Shown: positions 1-5,843, counted from the stretch's first letter. The stretch is 5,843 nucleotides of DNA from Deltaproteobacteria bacterium (GCA_019312985.1 JAFDCC010000171.1:1-5843); one strand, 5' to 3'. Notes: generated by a model not told the origin, from the letters alone. Made by a program: numbers and translations.

Positions 1-1122
1 GCACCTGAGCCGCCTGCCGGAGTTGCACCCGAGGCTGATGCCTACCTGGTTTTCACCTCCGGCACCACCGGCACCCCGAAGGGTTTAGCGATAAGCGCCG
101 GCAATCTCGCCTTTGCCGTCAAAACCATGCAGGAACAATTTCACTTTTCCGCCACGGACCGCTTCTCCCAGTTTTTTGAACTCTCCTTCGACTTTTCCGT
201 CATGGACCTCTTCGTCCCCTGGCAGGTCGGGGCCTCGACCCACGTCGTGCCTGCCGGCCAGAAACTCGGGCCGAACCATTTCATCGTCGACCGGGAGCTG
301 ACTGTCTGGACATGCGTGCCGTCAATGATCAGCTTTATGGATGAAATGCGGATGCTGCGGCCGAACGCTTTCCCGTCACTGCGTTTTTCCTGCTTCAGTG
401 GCGCGCCGCTCAGCCGCGATGCGGCCCGAAAATGGCAGGAGGCGGCACCCGGCTCGACCCTTATCAACCTCTACGGCCAGACCGAGGGGCCCATCGGCAG
501 CATGGCGCACCAGTATCTCCCGCAGACGGCAAGCGGCGAGAGAAAATACGTCCCCCTGGGCAAGCCCTTTCCCGACATCAGCGGAGCCATCCTTGAAAGT
601 GACGGTAATTTTGCCGAAACTGGCGGCAAAGGGGAACTTGTCCTGGCCGGCCCCCATATCGCCGCCGGCTACCTGAACAACCCGGAAGAAAACACAAAAA
701 AGTTCAGGGAGATGGTGCATCCCCGCCTGGGACAGAAGACCTGGTACCTGACCGGCGACCGGGTGGAACAGGACCGTAACGGCATATTTCACTTTCTTGG
801 CCGGACGGACAACGAGGTGAAGATCAGCGGCGAACGCATCATGCTTGAAGAGGTTGAATTCTTTCTGCAGCAGAGCACGGGATGCAGCGAAGCCGCTGTC
901 GTCGTCTGGTACAACCACCTTGAGGTTGCCGAGGCCGTCATCGGTTTTGTCACCGGAAAAGAGATCGACGAGGCAGCGGTCAAGAAAACCATGGCCCGGG
1001 ATCTGCCCCGCGCCGCGGTACCGCGCCGCATTTTCACCATCAGCCGTCTGCCGTTGAACCCCAACGGCAAGGTCGACCGGAAAGCGCTGGCGGAAAAAGC
1101 CGCCGCCCGCATCAGCCTGTAG
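1..1122 (+). CDS. Stand-alone amino acid adenylation enzyme (AMP-binding, DltA-like), 5' end missing
   Basis: Activates a carboxylic acid, most likely an amino acid, as its acyl-AMP and transfers it to the phosphopantetheine arm of a carrier protein. The reading frame is open from base 1, so the N-terminus lies outside the window; 373 codons are present. ANL-superfamily core motifs occur in order: the phosphate-binding loop TSGTTGTPKG (55-84), SFDFSVMD after it (the FDxS Asp normally contacts the substrate amino group), NLYGQTEG (466-489), YLTGDR with the ribose-binding Asp (757-759), the hinge region GRTDNEVKISGERIMLEEVE just after it, and the C-terminal NPNGKVDR with the catalytic Lys at 1069-1071. 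The protein stops about 17 residues after that Lys with no fused carrier or condensation domain, as in DltA-type ligases rather than modular NRPS. It converges on the minus-strand operon; the small carrier protein at 5545-5796 is its obvious partner. The substrate cannot be named from the sequence; an acyl rather than aminoacyl substrate is less likely. Confidence 0.95.
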   Translation, partial: APEPPAGVAPEADAYLVFTSGTTGTPKGLAISAGNLAFAVKTMQEQFHFSATDRFSQFFELSFDFSVMDLFVPWQVGASTHVVPAGQKLGPNHFIVDRELTVWTCVPSMISFMDEMRMLRPNAFPSLRFSCFSGAPLSRDAARKWQEAAPGSTLINLYGQTEGPIGSMAHQYLPQTASGERKYVPLGKPFPDISGAILESDGNFAETGGKGELVLAGPHIAAGYLNNPEENTKKFREMVHPRLGQKTWYLTGDRVEQDRNGIFHFLGRTDNEVKISGERIMLEEVEFFLQQSTGCSEAAVVVWYNHLEVAEAVIGFVTGKEIDEAAVKKTMARDLPRAAVPRRIFTISRLPLNPNGKVDRKALAEKAAARISL

Positions 1123-1146
1123 GTCAAGGCAAAAGGGCTTGCATCT

Positions 1147-2283
1147 TTAGGACGGTTTCACCAGTTCAAACACCCACCACTGCGGGAAATTATCGGCAAA
1201 ATGGTATGCCTTCGGGTCAGCTTGCCGACACCCCTCCACAGGTTTTGGCTCAAAGATGCGACTGATTGCGAGACCTGCTCCGGCAACCGCCGCGGCAAGC
1301 TCCTCGAGATTGGGTGCGACGGAATAGCGCTTGCTGCTGTACTCGGTGAGGACGGTGTAGGGCATGTCGTCGCGGCCGAGCCAGGGTGCCAGCCAGAAGA
1401 CGCCGTGCGGCTCCATGAAGGTGCACCTCCCGCCCGGCTTCAGGGTGCGCGTCAGTCTCTTCAGGAGCTCGACCGGCGTGGCAGGCATCCTGCAGCTGTC
1501 GACAGGATAAAAATAGAGAAGAAAAACGTCGGACATCCAGATCAGGTCAAAATCCCTGTCAGGCACAACAGCAAGGGGATCTGCCGCCTCTAGGTCCATC
1601 CAGACCGGCGCAAAAGATTCTCCAAGCCGCTCGCTGGCCCGGGCCAGCCTCTTTCTGTCGGGATCGATTCCGATAACCTCGGCGCCCTGGTTGACGAGGT
1701 ATTCTGCCGCCATGCCGTCGCCGCAGCCAAAGTCCAACACCACCTTCCCCCGCAGCTCCAGCCCGGCAAAGTATTCTTCCATGAACGGAGCCTGTACATA
1801 GCGGTACATGGAACCCTTTACATGGCCGGACACGCTGTCAAGCTTGCTGTCCTCCCACAGGGTTTCGGCCGCCAGGCGCTTCTCCAGGAGCAGCTGGTAG
1901 CCCATCCGCTGGTGAAAGTCGCCCATTTTTCCCCGGTCCAGGATATTCTGCTTCTTGCCGAAATAATCCCGGTACTCCCTGCTGTTAGTAAGAATAAAAT
2001 GTTTGCGAAGGAAGGTCTCCGCCTCCGCCATACTGGCAAACTCTTCCTTCGTGCCGGCCCCGGGCCGCAGGTCAAGACAGCTGGGGTCGGCAAAGTGGTT
2101 GTCCAGGTTGGCGAAGCGGGTGAGATTGACGGCCTGGAGAATACCGTCATTGGGGTCACCCGCCAGGTACCGGAAAAGCGGAAGGCTGAGCCAGACATGC
2201 GTCCGGCTCCGGTGATTGGAGGCCACAACCCCTTTCTGCTGCAGGGTGAAGGTCACATCGGCACAGATGGGATAGCGGCTCAT
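1147..2283 (-). CDS. SAM-dependent class I methyltransferase with an extra N-terminal domain
   Basis: Predicted to transfer a methyl group from S-adenosylmethionine; the acceptor (O, N or C) is unknown. The 378-residue protein has a Rossmann methyltransferase core from about residue 150: motif I VVLDFGCGDG (181-190), the acidic ribose-binding region GIDPDR (205-210), DLIWMSDV (246-253), and LKPGG (281-285). The first 150 residues are not part of a standard methyltransferase. Residues 8-45 (strand-like ADVTFTLQQKGVVASN, then RTHVWLS and a helix LPLFRYLA) faintly resemble a PqqD/RRE-type winged-helix fold, but this is a weak visual similarity. The rest of the N-terminal region is charged and probably helical. 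The start is well supported because ATG overlaps the upstream ArgG-like stop codon in an ATGA, typical of translational coupling. It is the last gene of the operon and ends 24 bp from the convergent adenylation gene. No membrane segment or signal peptide is visible. Confidence 0.92.
   Translation of the reverse strand: MSRYPICADVTFTLQQKGVVASNHRSRTHVWLSLPLFRYLAGDPNDGILQAVNLTRFANLDNHFADPSCLDLRPGAGTKEEFASMAEAETFLRKHFILTNSREYRDYFGKKQNILDRGKMGDFHQRMGYQLLLEKRLAAETLWEDSKLDSVSGHVKGSMYRYVQAPFMEEYFAGLELRGKVVLDFGCGDGMAAEYLVNQGAEVIGIDPDRKRLARASERLGESFAPVWMDLEAADPLAVVPDRDFDLIWMSDVFLLYFYPVDSCRMPATPVELLKRLTRTLKPGGRCTFMEPHGVFWLAPWLGRDDMPYTVLTEYSSKRYSVAPNLEELAAAVAGAGLAISRIFEPKPVEGCRQADPKAYHFADNFPQWWVFELVKPS
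2280..2283 (-). other. ATGA stop/start overlap between the ArgG-like and methyltransferase genes
   Basis: On the minus strand the methyltransferase ATG (2283-2281) and the ArgG-like TGA (2282-2280) share bases in an ATGA. This arrangement usually means the downstream gene is translated by ribosomes finishing the upstream one, so the two proteins are probably made in fixed proportion and work in the same pathway. Confidence 0.85.
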
Positions 2284-3554
2284 GGGATCTTTTTATTCTG
2301 GAACGGTTCGGCTCCGGTGGAAGAGTCCATGGACTTTCCCGGGTCGTAACCGCACCCTGCCTGGTGGTTTGTCGAAAAGGAGTTGATCTCGAAAAACTCC
2401 CGGTAGGAAAAATCGCTGTACAGGCTGTCGATTCCGGCTCGGGCCCCGTTCCAGAAATGAAGCGCCCTGCTGCTGCGGAGCGCCGCAACCATGACACTGC
2501 CGCTTTCCAGGCGCAGCACCACCTCGCCGTTGACCAGGCCGTTGATCTGTTCCATGAAGCGGGTCAGGGATTCCCGCAGGGTCGAGTACCATCGGCCCCG
2601 AACAACCAGGTCGGTCCACTCCGCTTCCAGGAGTCCCTTTATTCGCAGTTCATCACGGTTCAGCAGCGCACGTTCAAGTGCCATGTGAGCTGCAATGAGG
2701 ATGGCTGCGGCAGGGCTCTCCCGCACTTCGTGGTTCTTCAGCCCCAGCTCTGTGTCCTCGAGGCCGTTGTAGCGGCCGATCCTGAAGCTGCCCCCCAGCT
2801 GCCGCAGCATGAGGATAATTTCGGCCAGGGAGAGTTTTTTATTATCAATGGCAATGGGCAGCCCCTTTTCAAAGGTTATGGCCAGTTCAACGGCGTCGGT
2901 TCTTGCCTGACCGCCGGTCCATTTGAAGACGTGCTCCGGAACAATATTGCCCGGGTCATCCAGCTCGCCGCACTCGATGACCCGACCCCAGATATTCTCG
3001 TCAATGCTGTAGACGGAATCCTCGATATCGACGCCGGCCTGGTGCAGGGCAGCCAGCTTTTCCCGCCGCCGGATCGGTTCTTTGATAAAGGGGGTTGCGA
3101 TGAGGAGTTCGGGCCCCAGTATCCTGATAGCGTTGTTGAAACGGGAGCAGCTGTTCTGGACAAAGGTCGAGGTATGGACGATGCAGCTTAAGCCCTCTTT
3201 TTCCGCCAGCTCCACGGCCAGGCGGGCCATGAGCGGCCGGCTCAGGGCAGAGCAGACCGGAAAATGCTGCTGATAGAGACCATGGGCATGGATTGCCGGG
3301 GCAATATATTCATCGGCAAAAATGCCAACGCCATCCACCGTGATGCAGCGGGCTCCCAACCCTTCCGCCCGGGCGCGGATCTGCGCCGCGTCCTCTTCCG
3401 GATCGAGGCCGACGTGCAGTGCCGTTACCCTGATATTGTTCTGTTTGGCCCACAGGAGAAAATAGCTGCTGTCAATACCACCGGAATAGAGCAGGACACA
3501 CTCGCGGCCTGATTGCCGCAGGTCCCTGAGATTGTCGATGAGAATGTTTTGCAT
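2280..3554 (-). CDS. Divergent argininosuccinate synthase (ArgG) paralogue, probable ATP-dependent ligase with altered substrate
   Basis: Members of this family activate a ureido carbonyl with ATP (releasing PPi) and couple it to an amine; true ArgG joins citrulline and aspartate. The 424-residue protein shows the N-type ATP-pyrophosphatase loop YSGGIDSS (23-30), the Y-x(11)-R element (Y94 to R106, preceding Pro), YSIDENIWGRVIECGELDDP (182-201), EHVFKWT (207-213), and an ArgG-like C-terminal domain ending near SYREFFEINSF. The usual HGxTGKGNDQVRFE loop is replaced by HTSTFVQNSCSRFN (127-140): Thr130, Asn134 and Arg138 remain, but the glycines, the Lys and the Asp (now Ser135) are gone. GRSIE has become GRVIE (Val192) and the Tyr of EVYE has become Arg278. 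A tail of about 30 residues follows the normal family end. No argininosuccinate lyase lies nearby. A role in specialised metabolism, making an amidine, guanidine or amide-type bond, is inferred; arginine biosynthesis is unlikely. A strong G-rich ribosome binding site precedes the ATG. Confidence 0.92.
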   Translation of the reverse strand: MQNILIDNLRDLRQSGRECVLLYSGGIDSSYFLLWAKQNNIRVTALHVGLDPEEDAAQIRARAEGLGARCITVDGVGIFADEYIAPAIHAHGLYQQHFPVCSALSRPLMARLAVELAEKEGLSCIVHTSTFVQNSCSRFNNAIRILGPELLIATPFIKEPIRRREKLAALHQAGVDIEDSVYSIDENIWGRVIECGELDDPGNIVPEHVFKWTGGQARTDAVELAITFEKGLPIAIDNKKLSLAEIILMLRQLGGSFRIGRYNGLEDTELGLKNHEVRESPAAAILIAAHMALERALLNRDELRIKGLLEAEWTDLVVRGRWYSTLRESLTRFMEQINGLVNGEVVLRLESGSVMVAALRSSRALHFWNGARAGIDSLYSDFSYREFFEINSFSTNHQAGCGYDPGKSMDSSTGAEPFQNKKIP

Positions 3555-3558
3555 ATTA

Positions 3559-3565
3559 CCCCCCT
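3559..3565 (-). promoter_or_regulatory. Ribosome binding site of the ArgG-like gene
   Basis: The minus strand reads AGGGGGG followed by TAAT and then the ATG at 3554. It is the strongest Shine-Dalgarno-like sequence in the window, with a short but workable spacing, and supports the chosen start. Confidence 0.6.
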
Positions 3566-3589
3566 GCCCCGCCTTTTGCTGAAAACACT

Positions 3590-4684
3590 TTACGGATGGT
3601 TGTAGGGAAAACGGCCCCTGTTGCGCACCAGGTTTCTGGCCAGAAACCGCATCGCCTCGCAGTGATCCGCGCGGGTCGCGAACATATCGCCGGTCTCGTA
3701 CAGAGCTTCCCCGAGGCAGCCGCCGGCACAGTTGGACGCCGCCTCACACTCGCAACACTCCGGCAGGTTGGCAAGGTTCCTCGAGCGGATCCTCTCCATG
3801 GCCTCTTCGTTGTAGATTATGGTCTTACTTGTACTATCCCACCTGCCGTATAGCAAGTCCTGCAGGAGCGTTTTTCCGGAAAATGCCATGTCGCAGCTTG
3901 AAACAAAGCCGTCCACTGTCAGGTGCGGGCTCGGCAGGCAGGCGCGGCAGGCAATGCTGCACTTCTCGTCAAAGTTGACCGCAAGAAAGTTGCCGTAGAA
4001 CATACCAAACTCCTCAGCCCGCTTCCTGGCAACCAGGTATCCCCGGGCCATGCGCATGAGGTCGACTTTAGCGACCGGCTGTTGTTCGAAGGTTTCGGCT
4101 TCGCCCACCGGCTCAAACTGATGGTGAGACCAGACCGCCTTTAAACCGAGCCCGTGGAAGTATTCGATCATCTCCACCTGGCGGTCAATGTTGAGCGGCG
4201 TTATGGTGGGGCGTAAGCCGACCACCATGTCCTGCCGCTGCAGCAGAAAGGCGAGGTTCTTCTCGACAAGGCTCCTGGTGGAACGGCCGTCCCGAAAAAC
4301 CCGCAAATTATCGTGGGCCGCCGGCGGCCCGTCCAGGGAGATCCAGACAATGTCGACATTGTCCCGGATCCAGCGGGCCACCTCTTCCGAAAAGCAGCCG
4401 TTGGACTGCAGTTCAACCGTCAGGGCGGGGCCGGCCTTTTCCTTGGCATACGCCATAATCTCTTTGATCAGGCCGATTTCCGTGGTCGGCTCGCCGATGG
4501 CATAAAAACGGATATGACGGCTAGCAGATGCGGCGAAGAAATCGTCGATGCCCTTTTTGGCAAAATCAACGTCAATGACCTTCTTGGGGCCGTTCTTGGC
4601 AGAACCGGTCAGGCAATAGGTGCAGCTGATGTTGCACTTGTTGGTGACAAAGATCGTTATGCAGTTTTTTCGGTAATGTGCCAT
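3590..4684 (-). CDS. Radical SAM enzyme with C-terminal SPASM domain
   Basis: Uses a [4Fe-4S] cluster and S-adenosylmethionine to make a 5'-deoxyadenosyl radical for an oxidative or bond-forming modification, often on a peptide or carrier-bound substrate. In the 364-residue protein the radical SAM triad CNISCTYC gives C17, C21 and C24; IGEP (63-66) stands for the GGEP SAM-binding motif, followed by QSNG (93-96) and WISLDGP (114-120). The SPASM domain matches the seven-cysteine pattern exactly: C249-x9-G259-x4-C264, then C310-x2-C313-x5-C319-x3-C323, and a final C342, so two auxiliary Fe-S clusters are expected. Additional cysteines C242 and C246 precede it. An in-frame TGA at 4694-4696 fixes the ATG start. 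It lies 34 bp after the cyclase-family gene and 35 bp before the ArgG-like gene, in one operon. The substrate is unknown: an aminoacyl group on the neighbouring carrier protein is my preferred inference, a peptide the alternative. Expected to be cytosolic and oxygen-sensitive. Confidence 0.96.
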   Translation of the reverse strand: MAHYRKNCITIFVTNKCNISCTYCLTGSAKNGPKKVIDVDFAKKGIDDFFAASASRHIRFYAIGEPTTEIGLIKEIMAYAKEKAGPALTVELQSNGCFSEEVARWIRDNVDIVWISLDGPPAAHDNLRVFRDGRSTRSLVEKNLAFLLQRQDMVVGLRPTITPLNIDRQVEMIEYFHGLGLKAVWSHHQFEPVGEAETFEQQPVAKVDLMRMARGYLVARKRAEEFGMFYGNFLAVNFDEKCSIACRACLPSPHLTVDGFVSSCDMAFSGKTLLQDLLYGRWDSTSKTIIYNEEAMERIRSRNLANLPECCECEAASNCAGGCLGEALYETGDMFATRADHCEAMRFLARNLVRNRGRFPYNHP

Positions 4685-4698
4685 GTGTGTGTTTCAGT

Positions 4699-4703
4699 CT
4701 CCC
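4699..4703 (-). promoter_or_regulatory. Weak, distant ribosome binding site of the radical SAM gene
   Basis: The minus strand reads GGGAG, 14 bases before the ATG at 4684, which is farther than ideal. A CTCC lies just upstream (4708-4711), so this GGAG could pair with it in a small 4-bp hairpin. The start itself is fixed by an in-frame TGA at 4694-4696. Confidence 0.35.
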
Positions 4704-4718
4704 GGCCGGAGGCAGGGT

Positions 4719-5405
4719 TCAAATTGCTCTTGAAAATGCCCTGACCGGCAGGGACCCGGCTCCCTCGATTTTCAGGGGAATGAAAAAAACCTCAACGGCC
4801 CTGTTCCTGATGCGGTCCAGGTTTGCAAGGTTTTCGACGATGAGGATGCCGTTGCCGAGAAAACCGGTGTGAGCCGGCCGCTTTTTATCCCCGCGATCAT
4901 CGATCACCAGGGCGTCAATACCGACAAGCCTGGGTTTGCGGCCGATAATCACGTCCACCGCTTCGCTGTTCAAAAAGGGATGGTTGAAATACTCCGGGCT
5001 CCCCCAGAAGTTGGACCAGCCGGTCTCTAGGAGCAGTGCCTTATCCTCCAGCGCCAGAGCGGCGTCCCCTTCCAGGAGCGACATGATGTCGAGCGGTTCG
5101 CCGGCCCGGGCCCCGGCGCGGCAGTCGAGCACCACCGCCTCCATGACCAGTTCGTCCGGGGAATACGCGGCAATGTCTCTGCCGCCTTCAAAAAAATGGG
5201 CCGGCGCGTCCATGTAGGTGCCGGTGGACGACACGAAGCTGACCCGGTCTATCTGGCAGGAGCAGCCCTCGTAACGGCCGCTCTCACGTGTCTGCGCATG
5301 GGAGAGGAAAGGCTCAATCACCGGCTGCGGGTATCCTGGAAAGATCGGCATGTCAGTCGTCATGCTGTGGGTCAGGTCGATGAATTTATCTGTACGGTCC
5401 TTCAT
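4719..5405 (-). CDS. Cyclase-family (kynurenine formamidase-like) metal hydrolase with a variant metal motif
   Basis: The family (Pfam cyclase, including KynB and isatin hydrolase) hydrolyses amides, lactams or formamides, or catalyses related cyclisations, using Zn or Mn. The 228-residue protein starts with the typical DLTHSM (10-15) and has the family's ETGW (127-130), GIDALVID (162-169) and the HTGFLGNGILIVENL block (179-193). The metal motif, normally HxGTHxDxPxH, reads STGTYMDAPAH (60-70): Asp66 and His70 are kept but the two motif histidines are Ser60 and Tyr64. His179 and Glu191, 12 residues apart as in KynB, are kept, so one metal site of the usual pair may survive. No signal peptide is visible, so it is probably cytosolic. 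It is the first gene after a 139-bp gap from the carrier protein and lies 34 bp before the radical SAM gene. The ribosome binding site is weak (GTGAG just before ATG). Its substrate is unknown; release or ring formation or opening of the pathway product is an inference. Confidence 0.93.
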   Translation of the reverse strand: MKDRTDKFIDLTHSMTTDMPIFPGYPQPVIEPFLSHAQTRESGRYEGCSCQIDRVSFVSSTGTYMDAPAHFFEGGRDIAAYSPDELVMEAVVLDCRAGARAGEPLDIMSLLEGDAALALEDKALLLETGWSNFWGSPEYFNHPFLNSEAVDVIIGRKPRLVGIDALVIDDRGDKKRPAHTGFLGNGILIVENLANLDRIRNRAVEVFFIPLKIEGAGSLPVRAFSRAI

Positions 5406-5544
5406 GTCTCACTTATCCCGGTATATTTCTTGGGCGAAATTATTCTTATTACAGTGCAGAAGGATTCAACGCTGAAAAACAAATCAATTCCAGTAAATTA
5501 TAATGCATTAAAGCCTTGCAGCACACCGGAGCCATATCGCAAAC
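5406..5544 (-). promoter_or_regulatory. AT-rich gap before the cyclase-family gene, possible promoter region
   Basis: This 139-bp stretch is clearly more AT-rich than the flanking genes. On the minus strand it contains a perfect TATAAT (5502-5497), but the bases 17 upstream (TGTGCT) are a poor -35 match, so a sigma-70 promoter is only a possibility. No hairpin followed by a T-run was seen after the carrier protein. Two very short open frames lie here (16 and 28 codons), discussed separately. Confidence 0.25.
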
Positions 5545-5796
5545 TCATGCCTGCACCCGCTCCGTGACAAAAACGGTCATTCGTTCCACGGTGTCAAAGA
5601 TGTCCTGGTCAAAATACTCTTCGGCAAAGTCAATGCTGAATGTTTTTTCCATGAAAACCACAAGCCGCATGACAGCGAGCGAATCAAGCAGGCCGCTGAC
5701 AATGAGCGACTCGTCGTCTGCAACTTCATCCGTATGGCCGAGCTGTTCCGCCAGGGTCATGACGTAGCCGTGTATCTGGTCCCTTATCGTGTCCAT
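5545..5796 (-). CDS. Acyl/aminoacyl carrier protein (phosphopantetheine attachment domain)
   Basis: A free-standing carrier protein that would hold the pathway substrate as a thioester on a phosphopantetheine arm, after activation by a 4'-phosphopantetheinyl transferase encoded elsewhere. From the ATG at 5796 it is 83 residues. The attachment motif GLLDSLAVM (35-43) places the modified Ser at residue 39, followed by the usual helix (RLVVFMEKTFSIDF) and an acidic segment EEYFDQDIFDTV that resembles the C-terminal half of DltC. The protein is acidic and predicted all-helical. The start is uncertain: a TTG 30 bp upstream (5826) would add MHSSTYISAD, and the frame remains open to the window edge, but the ATG form begins like typical carrier proteins (MDTIRDQIHGYV). 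No convincing Shine-Dalgarno is visible before either. It heads the visible minus-strand series, and the likely loading enzyme is the convergent adenylation protein at the other end of the window. Confidence 0.9.
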   Translation of the reverse strand: MDTIRDQIHGYVMTLAEQLGHTDEVADDESLIVSGLLDSLAVMRLVVFMEKTFSIDFAEEYFDQDIFDTVERMTVFVTERVQA

Positions 5797-5843
5797 GTCA
5801 GCCGATATGTATGTTGAAGAGTGCAAAGAAGAATTTAAAGTTA

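Noticed and set aside
376..918. A 180-codon minus-strand frame inside the adenylation gene
   Set aside because: It lies opposite conserved adenylation motifs and shows no motif of its own.
1123..1146. Possible bidirectional terminator (CAAGGC...GCTTG)
   Set aside because: The stem is only 4-5 bp with a mismatch or bulge and there is no T-run on either strand.
1822..2349. A 175-codon + strand frame antisense to the methyltransferase and ArgG-like 3' end
   Set aside because: It runs across two genes, lacks family motifs and is explained by codon bias of the real genes.
2364..3191. A 275-codon open frame on the + strand antisense to the ArgG-like gene
   Set aside because: The opposite strand carries clear ArgG-family sequence throughout, and the antisense translation has no recognisable motif; long antisense frames are expected in GC-rich coding DNA.
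2280..3554. Reading this gene as a housekeeping argG
   Set aside because: The loss of the TGKGND loop residues, the Ser-to-Val and Tyr-to-Arg pocket changes, and the cluster context argue against ordinary arginine biosynthesis.
4738..4752. CCCTG-ACCGG-CAGGG hairpin near the end of the cyclase-family gene
   Set aside because: It is a 5-bp stem inside coding sequence; the following minus-strand CATTTTC is not a proper T-run, and the downstream gene follows closely in the same operon.
1..5843. CRISPR arrays, tRNA or rRNA genes, insertion sequences, attachment sites
   Set aside because: No regularly spaced repeats, transposase-like frames, terminal inverted repeats or RNA-gene signatures were seen on reading either strand.

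Overview
The window looks like part of a bacterial biosynthetic gene cluster built around a free-standing carrier protein. The sequence is GC-rich, the genes are tightly packed, and there is no sign of introns, mobile elements, RNA genes or CRISPR. The gene style and the SPASM radical SAM enzyme would fit an anaerobic or facultative bacterium, for example a deltaproteobacterial lineage. That taxonomic guess is inference only.

Layout: the left end (1-1122, + strand) is the C-terminal two thirds or so of an adenylation enzyme resembling stand-alone DltA-type amino acid ligases; its N-terminus lies outside the window. After a 24-bp tail-to-tail gap, everything else is on the minus strand. Read in the direction of transcription (right to left) these genes are: a small acyl/aminoacyl carrier protein (5796-5545), a 139-bp AT-rich gap, a cyclase/kynurenine-formamidase-family hydrolase (5405-4719), a SPASM-domain radical SAM enzyme (4684-3590), a divergent argininosuccinate synthase (ArgG) paralogue (3554-2280), and a SAM-dependent methyltransferase with an unusual N-terminal domain (2283-1147). 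The last four have gaps of 34, 35 and -4 bp and are almost certainly one operon.

Working model (inference): the DltA-like enzyme adenylates an amino acid and loads it onto the carrier protein. The radical SAM enzyme, the ArgG-like ATP pyrophosphatase, the cyclase-family protein and the methyltransferase then modify the tethered or released amino acid. Two of the tailoring enzymes have specific active-site departures. The ArgG paralogue has lost the Gly-rich substrate/ATP loop and the residue aligned with the aspartate/citrulline-contacting Asp, so it is unlikely to make ordinary argininosuccinate. The cyclase-family protein lacks two of the histidines of the HxGTHxDxPxH metal motif but keeps the rest. 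No argininosuccinate lyase, NRPS condensation domain, thioesterase or transporter is seen, so the pathway may extend beyond the window on either side. I do not recognise this exact gene combination as a characterised system.
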